From Gnetum montanum (taxonomy: Eukaryota; Streptophyta; Gnetopsida; Gnetales; Gnetaceae), in assembly GCA_015680685.1 (NCBI GenBank), contig MNCI01008026.1, forward strand, positions 323,956 to 387,955: a DNA stretch of 64,000 nt, read 5' to 3'. How positions within the stretch are numbered: position 1 is the first letter of the stretch; each line of letters opens with the position of its first letter. Of this stretch, positions 37,398 through 46,892 are shown piece by piece. The notes beneath the pieces were generated by a model. That model searched no databases. It worked only from the letters and a program-made list of their open reading frames with translations, and was not told the DNA's origin. The position numbers and the translations under genes are program-made.

Positions 37398-38178
37398 CTT
37401 TGTTATGGATTCATAGCTATTTTTTTTAGATTCACACATTCTTAAGCATAATGAGTAGATTTTATTTAAAGATCCCTCCATTACTTACTAAGTTCTTCTT
37501 TGACTGATAACATTATGTTTATTATGTGATCCTTTGTATAATTTGTAGACACAAAAAACATTTGTTATCTAAATTATTATTTTTCAAACTTTCTAATGCA
37601 TTTTTCTTATATTAATAATTTGTATCTATTATAATTCTAAATTAACAATATTCAATCATTACTAGATACTAACAACCCTAAAAGCAATGTCGTATACTTA
37701 ATGATTTTAAACTTAATTTAATGAGAAACTTAATGTCATTTATTTAGGTAAAACTAATACTAATGCTTGTTACTATTAGCTTAGATGTGATCATTTATAT
37801 GGCCAAGAACTAAACTTTTAGTAATAAATAAACTTCACTACATGGCTCTATGTTATTGTGTTATTTGTTTCTTTTTGTAGGTATTTTATTTTATTTTTTA
37901 AAAAGGGTGTGGAAACTTGAAACTATTTGACTATATGTACTTAGAACATATAACCAATACACATAGAAGTTAAGTAGAATACACATAATAGTGTTACATT
38001 AGTATACCTCCTAGAATTGAACCTATGATTTGTAAATCACAATCTGCATGCTCTAATCAAAAGAGTAATGCCTCTCTAATTTTAATTATTGATCTTGATT
38101 TTATTTTATTTTTTGAAGGGGGAATGGATGTTAGATCCCAATAAAATGAAAAATAAACTCAAAATGCATCAAATCAAC
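37398..38178. other. AT-rich spacer, nothing recognised
   Basis: No coding block, LTR or strong repeat was seen. It lies between the end of the gypsy stack and a decayed LINE. A short T-rich and TTTTATTTTA-rich stretch is at 37860-37900. Confidence 0.5.
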
Positions 38179-38479
38179 AAAGAGAGAGTCTAAGCTCATA
38201 AAACTAAAAGAAAATGTGATAAGCATCAACATATCGCCATCAAGGAAAAAGCTCTCCACATCATAGCCTATTGTTTGTGATTTCTTCTTACCATCTACTA
38301 TTTCAAGAGAGATGGTGGAAGATCCAAGAGAAGGTAGCTCAACGATGTGGAAGGGTTTTCATAGAGTAGCAAATGGGCACTAATAGAACTGAGACAATGG
38401 GTTGTCAAGGATTGTAGGATGCCCAAAGAATGGATTGAGCAATGCAGTGAACAATGCAAGTGGTAGTAGTGGTTTGGTC

Positions 38480-39260
38480 TCAGATCATATTTCATATGTG
38501 GATATGCTTTAAGGAAAATTCTAGTTCAAGAAGAACTAGAAGGAGGATTGCAAAGAAGATTATTTCTCTAGCTTTGAAAGTATGGATGGTCCTAGGGCTT
38601 TTATCCTAAAAAAGGCTCTTGAGGCATAACGACAATGTTTCCAATGGATGCTTATCAACACCTTCAATGGTAGAATTCTTGTACTCAAGGAGTTACAAGC
38701 ATGGGTTGCTAAGGCCTATTTGGGGATCATGGTATATGTTAGTAAGCTGTGGGGAAATGCTATGCTACTAGGTTTTTCAATGGATCATCATGTAGGTTAA
38801 AAACTGGATTCCTGAGCACTTACCATCAAATATTGATGATAAGATCTAAATTAAGAGGTGGTTAGCTATGTGAACGCATCTTCCTAGACTCTTGATTAAA
38901 TTCTAATCAGAAGGAATTTTGCAAGGAACTATTGACATTTTTAGGGAACTTTTGATGATTAAACCACACACCTCTTTTAGGATCCCTAATATGGTAACAA
39001 GGATTTGTATTCAACTATAAAAGGATATAGAGGTGCTACCACAAATTATCTTGCAAGGGCCTCGTGGACACTTTTTCCAACTTATATTTTATGATAATTT
39101 CAAAAATATTTGCAAGATTTATGCTGAGCAGGGGCATATCTCAACCCAATCCTTGTGGAACATGCAAGCTAGGAAACTAACATAGGATAGGGATAAGGAA
39201 AGGTTTTCACTTGAACCAAAGATTTCCTTGGATGATGGAGCTACCTAAAAATCCCCATGA
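38480..39260 (+). pseudogene. LINE-a ORF1 remnant
   Basis: Fragments such as RALEA-type sequence followed by NGRILVLKELQAW (38660-38710) and RICIQL-KDIEVLPQIILQG (39000-39060) fit the order of the plant LINE ORF1 domain (DUF4283-like) with a lost zinc knuckle. This is weaker than the RT call. Confidence 0.45.
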
Positions 39261-39789
39261 ATAAGTGCACCAAGGATCAAATTAATCTCTGTAAGCTATA
39301 AATCTAGTCCAAGGAGGGTTGATGGACATATCAAGATCAAAGGTGGGGCATGTGGCCTCCTTTCAATAAGCTAAAGACAATGATAAGAAGAATGCCAAGA
39401 TTGATGCCTCAGAGGACTAGTAGTTGGTCACCTATAAAAATAGAATGCTACAAGAGAATAGTAATGGTGAACCTAAATAAATGCAAAATAGGATAATGAA
39501 GAGGCACAGTAAGGCCAGAAAAAGTAACATCACCAAACTTCATTCATCCTTTTAGGCACATTTAGAAAGTAATGGCTAAAAACTCTTGCTCCTAGGTGGT
39601 CCATAAGGGAAAGAGCCAAAATATGTGTTGAGTATGAAAGATTAAAAAAAAAAAACTATTCATGATATTATTAATGGATGCCAAGCAACACTAGACTTTT
39701 TTTTGAAGGAGAATCTTGAAAAATAGGAGGCAACTCTAGTGCTGGTAATGAATTCATCAATGAAACAAGGTATGATACTAGATAACATC

Positions 39790-40560
39790 ACTTATATGCT
39801 TCTAATAACATGTTTATCTTCTCTTGGAATTGTGGTGGTCTCTATGGGCTACAAAAAATCAAATTTTTTAAAATAATATTGTAGGTGAATGCTATGGATG
39901 TTGTTGTTCTTCAACATATAAAATTGGAAGTTTTTCCATGGAATTGTTGGCTCGGTTAGATAGGGTCCAAGGTTCTAGCTTAAGGTTTTATTAGAGGATT
40001 GGTTTATCTCTAGTAAAATAATTTAAATTTTTAAGGTAAGATTTTTTTTCCTAATAGGATTGATATCACAATGAAAGGGTTAAACATTTTGAATTTCTAT
40101 TATCTTATTATTAGCCCCAACAATGGAGTTCAAAAGGATGATACTAGAGCTTAGAGCTAAGTAGAATTGGGTTATTGATGAAGACTGAAATTTTACAAGA
40201 TGGTGGGAGGAAAGGTCTAATTCTTCAACTCAGAACATGAAGAGTCTTTTCTTGAATGATCTAGAGCATATTGAGGATTTGGTGGAGCTTAGGAATCCTC
40301 TTTGTTGTTTCACCTTAAAATGACTAGCACTTGAGAAAAAGTGGATGCTCTCTTATCTTAACTGATTCTTTTTCCTCAAGTCATGTTAAATTGCTCACCA
40401 CCTAGTTGGCAAGGCCTTGCCATGGGTTTGTTTGGATCACAAATCCATCCTCTGTGAATGGAAAAATATGACTTCTCATCGATTAACTTTTAAATTTGAG
40501 AGTATCTAGCTTTCTAAGGAATGCTTTTGGATTGATTTGGAGCAAATTTAAGACATGAAG
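39790..40560 (+). pseudogene. LINE-a endonuclease remnant
   Basis: It begins FIFSWNCGGLYGLQK (39793-39840), the standard start of plant L1 endonuclease (WNCRGL type), followed by DVVVLQ (39898-39915). A later frame has DWNFTRWWEERSN (40185-40225), VELRNPL (40280-40300) and DHKSIL (40437-40455), matching the usual DFN, FTW and SDH blocks in order. The key Asp and His positions are partly lost, so it is inactive. Confidence 0.65.
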
Positions 40561-41189
40561 GTGGTTAGTCCTAGATCTTATTAAGTGTTGATAAAACTTG
40601 AAGTGTTTTGATAATATTTCTCTTAGCAATGGAGGCAAACATGACTCTTAGTAATGCAAGCTGCTTTGAACAAGGGGGGTCAAATCTAATGATAAGCAAA
40701 TTCCTTAACAAAGTGGGACTCCATTATGTAATATCTAGTGATGGTAGTGAAACAAGTGAGAACTTTGGCACATGAGGAGGAGTTCTATTGGAAAAAATGC
40801 TCCAAGGAGAGGTGGCTAAAGAAAGGAGATTAAAATTCCATCTACTTCCATATGATCACAAATAAGAGAAACCAAAAAAGATCCTTGATCAAATCCTTCA
40901 TAGATGCCTAAGAGGATTTCTAGGTTTCTATTGTCTATTTTGACAACTTGTATGATTGGAATGAGAGGGTTAATCCTGGACCATTAAAATGTATGATTCC
41001 TTGCTTGGTCTTCCCTATTGATGATGAGTTCTTGAAGGGAAAACTCTCTAGAAGAAGATTCCTTTAGTGGTTCCTGAGGCACTAAATCATAAGCCATTTG
41101 GGTCAAAAAGCTATAACTTTGAAGGCATAAAAGCTTATTGAAATGTCATTGGAAGGGATTCTAAGGTTCTTTTTCAAGAAGGATTTAAG

Positions 41190-41930
41190 TATGGTACTTT
41201 TTTCCAAACCTAGAATAATACCTTCATTGTCTTGTTGCCCAAGAAGGAGGAGGTGCAATCCCATAGGGATTGCAGGCCTATTAATCTTTGCAATAGTTTT
41301 AATAAAAATTTTATAAGCTTTTGGTGAATTTCCTAAAGCCCTTTCTACCCAATATCATAAAGGCAAACCAATTGGGATTCATCTCTAAGAGGAACATTAT
41401 TGATAGTATCATTGTTGCAAATGAGGCTTTGCATTGGGCTTACATTTAGAAATAGGAAATTTGCTTTATCAAACTTGATTTATCAAAAGTGTATGATAAG
41501 GTGGACTAGGATGCCTTACTTTTTACCCTATAGGAGTTTGGGTTTTGTAGAGGGTTCTATGGGATGATCAAGTTCATGCTTTCTATGGTTAGATTTTAAG
41601 TTTCTTTGAATGGATAAATATTTCAACAATTTTACTTAGGGCAGGACCTTTGACAAGGTAACTCATTATCATTGTCTCTTTACTATTGTTGCTAGTAACA
41701 TTTGTAGATGGATCAGAAAGTTAAATGTTGCTTCCTCATTTCCCTAGAATTTTTGTATTCTTTATTATGTAGACGACATAATGATTTTTTTCCTAGCATC
41801 TATCTTTGAGGCTAAAAAGGTAATGTAGGTGTTGGATGGATTTTGTTAGTAAATAGACTTGAAGTCAATTGGAACAAGATAGAGCTTTTCCATGTGGGAT
41901 TCCCAATACAAATATTTGAGCATATTAGTT
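41190..41930 (+). pseudogene. LINE-a reverse transcriptase remnant
   Basis: Blocks in order are VLLPKKEEVQSHRDCRPINLCN (41220-41290, split here by description into LLPKK and RPINLCN), PFLPNIIKANQLGFIS and the catalytic Asp in IKLDLSKVYDKVD (41465-41505). A QGNSLS block (for QGDPLS) and the YVDD catalytic box at 41766-41777 follow. The motif set is that of plant L1 RT. Confidence 0.75.
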
Positions 41931-42829
41931 GTATTTTTAGGTGTATGTTTAGCTCGCTCCTAGCTACCTACCTAGGGTAGCTTTTATTCTACAAATGAAA
42001 ATCAACTAATAGTTGGAAGGAAGTGTTGGAAAAGATGCAAAAGAAGTTAACCTTCTATAGAGATATGTTTTTATCTTCTGAAGGTAAGTTGACTTTAGCT
42101 AAATTTTCCCTCTCAAGAATTCCCATTTACAATGCACTAGTTTTCAATCCCCTAGTCCAATTTGTGTTACAAGTCTATTAAATTATGAGGAATTTTCTTT
42201 GGTTTGGTGGGGAGAAGCATCATTAATTTCATTTCATTGCTTGGGATAAGGTGGCTATCCTGGTTCATGTAGGTGGTTATGAACTTTTAAAATTTAGGAG
42301 ATCGACTTACATTATAGTTGGTAAGTTAGCTTAGAAGGTTTGGTCCTATGTGAATAAATAATGGATCAATTATCTTCAAATGTGAAATCCGAATCTGTGG
42401 ACTTACCTAGCAAGAGCCGTAGAGATCTAGAAAATCATTAGAAGAGGATGAAATTTCCTTCAGTTGCTTAGGCACTGAGAATTTATGGAAGCAAGTATTT
42501 CAGTGGAAGGTCTTCCAATAGGACAAGCTCATCACAAAATAATTGTGGAAGTTTTTTCTAAGCAATCACCTTATTACACCGAAGTCCAGGGGCGCATGTA
42601 AAGGATTGGTTCAATGAGGGGTTGTGGAGAATTTCCTCAATTTTTCATGATAATAGTAGACATGGAAAATTTAGTAGAATTGTTAACATCCTTAAAGGAC
42701 ATAGCCCCTTCAATTTAGCCCATGAAGATACCTTGCATTTTTCTTTGACAAACCATATACAATGGATCTCATGACTTTATAAGCAATCCCTTTTTAAAGT
42801 GAGGGGATGGAACCTTATTTGAAGGTTAA

Positions 42830-43180
42830 ATTGTGTACCAAAGATGAGTTTTTCTCTTGGTTTTTAGCTCATCATGTAGTGCTTACTTAGTAAAAGCTCC
42901 AACAATGGGGTTTTGCCATGGCCTCTTAGTGTATCCTTTACTATAAGGAGATTGAAATCATAACACACATTTTTAAGGAATGTTTGTTTACAAAGATTAC
43001 AAGTCAATTCGTGCATATGTCGACTAGGATCTTATGGGACCAATGTTGGAAAATGATTATATAAAGGCCTATCATTCATAGACACTTGCATGAGATTTCA
43101 TTATGGATGGAGGTTAGCAAGGAGATTTGGCTCAAGTAGAATGCTTGCACTTTTTGTACGATGTGCCTAAACTCTTACGT
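42830..43180 (+). pseudogene. LINE-a C-terminal zinc-binding (zf-RVT) remnant
   Basis: It reads VPKMSF-type sequence, then HHVVLT-like and HIFKECLF (42970-42995), in the order W/F-L-W-H-L-T-C of the plant LINE zf-RVT domain. It is decayed and split between frames. Confidence 0.55.
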
Positions 43181-43527
43181 GTTCTTCTACTTTCCTAGAT
43201 ATGCATACTATCTATTTTAAATACACTTTATGAAGTTGTGCATGACTATTTTTTGGTTTTTGGTTTCAATACCCTATAGGAATGCTTAGGGTTTTTTGGT
43301 TAATTGGAAATGAGTTTCAAATTCTCTTCCCCTGAAGTTGATGCATGATCCTTTTATTAGTTTGGTTCTTGATTGGCTTCATAGTTTGGGTATTCATTTG
43401 TTTTGCTAGAGGATCTTCTTCCCTCCATAATGATTATGCTATTGTAAGTGCTGAATTAGGGGTTCATCCCTCTTATTAAATAAATGACTAGACTTTTCCT
43501 CATTAAAAAATCAAAGACAGAGTCTAA

Positions 43528-44689
43528 ACAAAATGTCCAATAGTTTTAAGGATATCTTTTCAGGTTTTTATTTTTACAACAAATTCTAAAACCTTATCCT
43601 CTAAGGTAGGAAAAGGATAAGACCTTCTCCTACTTTAGAAGCATCTTCATGAGATTTTACTTTTTACTAAAGAGTTTCTTGTAAAAAGAAGGAGAAAACT
43701 CTATTTGAAGATAAAAGAAAGCATTAATTATAAATAATGAAAAATAGCAACAAAAGCTAAAAGCTTCATATCCTTGAGCCTCCAAAATGAAAAGAAGTTA
43801 ATACTATAGGAAACAAATTAATTGTTCAACTTTCATTGGAAGCTTTTTTGCTTAAAGTTGTAACAAGAAAATGACCCTTGAAGAAAGATGGTAGTTATGC
43901 TCTTATTATTAGAAAATAATTACACACCAAGGCTTCTAAATAGAATAGAGAACAAGCAGCTGAAAAATCTTCCCAATGTAAAGAAAAAAAGTAGTCAAAG
44001 TAGGTTGATCACCAAGAACGATATCATTGATGTATGGTTAAAAGTTGTTACAAATTCTTGATATCCATTTCCAAGCATGTTGTGTATATAGGAAACTAAA
44101 AAGAAAAAAATGAGAAGCTAAGTTTTTGTATTGTTTATAGCTTGCTTTTTTTTTTTTTTGCAAGATGTTAGAGAGAGAATCAATGGCATTACAATTAAAG
44201 GCTAGTTAAGATGTAGAAGTAACAATTAGTGTTAAAAAATGGAGAGATGTAGGAAAATGAGGATAAAAAAGAAAATTTTCTAAAGATATAACAACTATAA
44301 TAAAAACAACTAGTTATAGGAAGAAATAATAGGAAAATAAAGAATTTTTTTAAAATAATTTTTAAGATAATAATGGCTAAAATAAAAGCAGCTATAGGAC
44401 AAAAGTAGTTCTAATAGAATAATAGGAAAAGTAGGGGATACAGGGATTATTATTAGTTTGGTGGGTATAGTGGGATAGTACTTTTTAGGAAAAGTAACAC
44501 TACTACCTAAAAATATTAAAACAAACAAATAAAAATTAATACAATAGAATTAGTTAAAGAAAATATAAAAGATTTGAGAGGGAAAGAAGACCAAAAATAT
44601 AATGAGATAATAACATATACTAAGAAGAGTTTGTAAATAAATATAAAACATATTACACGTAATTAAAAAAATTAGAGAGAGAAAATAGT
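43528..44689. other. AT-rich spacer, nothing recognised
   Basis: It holds homopolymer-rich sequence, including a run of about 16 T near 44145-44160 flanked by CTTGC and GCAAG. No coding block was identified on either strand. Confidence 0.45.
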
Positions 44690-45300
44690 AAAGTAAGTAA
44701 GATTTTAAAGAACATTTCTAGCTTGCTTAATTTTGTTAAAATAGGCCAACAAAAGTGGGAAAAATATACTTGATCTCAATTAACATTATTAGAATGAATT
44801 CTAATTTTAGGGGTTTTTCTTATTTTTTTATCTACAAAGTTATCCATTACAAAAGAACTTCACTATTATCTATTAACCACGTATGATTTCTAGAGGATTT
44901 ATCATTTTCTATGTGTTATACATGAGTTGATTTTGAAGATTTGTTTTATTGTATGTTTTTTAAGTACTATTTCAACCTAGTAGATAAAGTTCTACTAGTT
45001 TCACCAATGTAACATTTACCACAAATGCAAGAGGTTTGATAAACACCACTATTATTGAAAAGATTCTTTTGATCTTTAAGAATATGAAAAAAGTTAAAGA
45101 TTTTGTTATAAGGTTAAAATATTATTATAACGTCATATTTTTTTAAAACTCTAGCTATTTTCTTAGAAATACCTCTGATTTAAAAAATGTTGATGAGTTT
45201 TTTATTTGAAAGAGAATGCTAATGACTCTTCATTATCAATAGAGAACATTGAGGAGAAACGATTCTTATATGTTTAAGATGAGTTTGGATATGAAGACCT
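44690..45300 (-). mobile_element. Penelope-like element fragment, C-terminal GIY-YIG endonuclease end
   Basis: The minus strand reads ISKKIARVLKKYDV (near 45185-45150), a linker with PYNKIFNFFHILKDQ, then GVYQTSCICGKCYIGETSRT (near 45055-44990) and TRLK. GVY and YIG, about ten residues apart, followed by Arg, are the core of the GIY-YIG nuclease. The Cys pair between them and the preceding linker are typical of Penelope-like elements. A tail with HSNNVN and HFCWPIL (about 44790-44730) fits their C-terminus. Stops interrupt the linker. The upstream RT is not recognisable, so this is a 5'-truncated or decayed copy. Penelope-like elements are reported from conifers (named Dryad). Confidence 0.7.
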
Positions 45301-45861
45301 TGATGAATCATCATAAAAAAATATGAATTTGTGAAAATGTAGGATCTCTCCAAATATCTTCTATTTTACTTATCTAAAAGTGTAGTCATAATTATATTTT
45401 TCAAGCCTTATTGAATTTGTTATGAATAAAATTATTTTTTGTAAGAGTCTCATGTGAAACTTTCACAAATACTAAATTGCTAAACTTGGTTATTCTACTA
45501 ATTGATTAACAAAATAGACTAGAGGTAAATAACCAATGCAAGTTGTCTATTATGCCCAAAATTTGGATAACCACTTGACCATATAGATTGATCATTTCTA
45601 GAAGGCAAACTTTTCTCATTCGTTGAAATATAACATTACACGGATGCATCTTGTCGCCTATAAAACATTAAAAATGCTGCAATGTTGACAATAATTTTTC
45701 CGAACTGTGCTAGAAAATGGAAATGTGGGTTGTCAGAATTGAAATCTGGATTCTTGAATGGTTTTTAATTTTGCTGTTTGGATAACTCATTTTCGTATGC
45801 GGTGTCCTACATTTTCACCAAAAAGTGACGCAGGTGCCAGAGGTTCAAAACGCCACCGTCT

Positions 45862-46719
45862 TTGACACGAAATACTAACTACCTGTGCCCTTGCTGCTGT
45901 TACTGTACTTGACCCAAGCTACAGTGAAGACTCGTCCCCAAGCAGGAAATCGCGGACATGGATTGGACTGGACAGGACCGGACCGGACTGTTTGCTATTA
46001 GAAAACTCTCCCACCAACAATCAATCTGCTAAAGCGTTAAACGCCCATTCGCCTGCGAATTGAATTGACAGCCATTGAAATTCACTGTTCAATCCTTCTC
46101 CGAGTGCTGCGTCAAAATTTTCCAGACCACCAAAAGATCAGTCAAAGAAGTGGACCTTGGACCAAGCCAAGCCCCCTCTGTTGTTCTGCATTGAAAATTC
46201 AAAGCCACTGAGCATGGATGCATGGGTACATGGATTCATCCAAAACTCCGTCGACTGCTGGCCTTTGCCCAATGAATGCTCCCTGTCGTAGTCCCAGATC
46301 CACCGCAGATAAGCACGGCTCTTTTCAACTTAATGTATAATTTATTACGTGAGAAAGGGATATTCTGACCGGGCAACAAAACATTACAGCGCCAATCAAA
46401 GCAGCAGCAGCAGCCAAGTGGAACTCCGTTAGTGTGCTTTTTGTTTTGTTTCGGTTCATCTTAAATTTATTTTGCTCGGCATTCCTAACCCAACCCAACG
46501 CGCAAGGAAAAGGATAAGGAAACCAGGTTTGGATTGGACTGGCCTGGACCGGACCATGGCCAGTCCAATCCACAGGCATAATATCCATGGCCATGCTATG
46601 CCATGATATGCTGCTGTGCTTGTAACAAAGTTCAAACGAAAACTCCTCCTGTGTCTGCGTGGACTGGTTCCACTCAGACTCCTATAGGCTTGTTCAAACT
46701 CCTTCCAGATGCTTTGACT
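45862..46719 (+). promoter_or_regulatory. W-box cluster upstream of the WRKY gene
   Basis: TTGAC cores on either strand lie at 45862-45867 (TTGACA), 45909-45914 (TTGACC), 46065-46070 (TTGACA), about 46110-46115 (CGTCAA), 46140-46145 (AGTCAA) and 46714-46719 (TTGACT). Those at 45909, 46140 and 46714 fit the full W-box TTGAC[C/T]. WRKY genes are often regulated by WRKY proteins through such sites; binding here is inferred. Confidence 0.5.
46531..46571. repeat. Perfect 14-bp inverted repeat in the WRKY promoter
   Basis: The left arm GGATTGGACTGGCC (46531-46544) and right arm GGCCAGTCCAATCC (46558-46571) are separated by 13 bp; one more outer pair extends it to 15. The left arm plus spacer also recurs as a 25-bp direct repeat with two mismatches at 45960-45984. 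Confidence 0.85.
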
Positions 46720-46750
46720 TTCAACGCTCAGTCTCACTTGCCCAGGCCAC

Positions 46751-46760
46751 TCATTTAAAT
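46751..46760 (+). promoter_or_regulatory. Possible TATA box of the WRKY gene
   Basis: TCATTTAAAT lies 133-142 bp before the start codon. It is followed by pyrimidine-rich sequence (46771-46790) that could hold the transcription start. This is a weak consensus. Confidence 0.35.
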
Positions 46761-46816
46761 TCAGATCCAGCTTCCTCCCTCTCTGCTCATACACTAAATC
46801 CCTACACTCGTCTCTC

Positions 46817-46861
46817 ATGAATCAACGCTTCTGCCTATGCACCGGTGCTGTTAAGCCATAA
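46817..46861 (+). promoter_or_regulatory. Upstream ORFs in the WRKY leader
   Basis: ATG 46817 opens a 14-codon uORF ending at 46861. ATG 46837 opens a 5-codon uORF. ATGs at 46877 and 46885 open short frames that overlap the main start at 46893. If transcription starts near 46780, four upstream ATGs precede the main ORF and would limit its translation (inference). Confidence 0.45.
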
Positions 46862-46892
46862 AAAAGTTTTTGGTGAATGTGTGTATGTTTCT

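Larger units (their letters stand above)
38194..43512 (+). mobile_element. LINE-a: decayed L1-type non-LTR retrotransposon
   Basis: It has ORF1-like remnants, an endonuclease (about 39790-40560), an RT (about 41190-41930) and a zinc-binding C-terminus (about 42830-43180) in the order typical of plant L1 elements. A short A-run ends the copy near 43510. The flanks AAAGAGAGAGTCTAA (38179-38193) and AAAGACAGAGTCTAA (43513-43527) are a likely 15-bp target-site duplication with one mismatch. That would make the element about 5.3 kb and near full length. All frames are badly broken. Confidence 0.75.

Noticed and set aside
44140-44165. T-run flanked by CTTGC and GCAAG as a possible hairpin terminator
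   Set aside because: A 5-bp stem around a homopolymer in AT-rich spacer is expected by chance and no gene ends there.
46456-46818. 120-codon open frame on the minus strand upstream of the WRKY gene
   Set aside because: It overlaps the promoter and leader, has no recognisable motif, and lies in GC-richer DNA where chance open frames are common.
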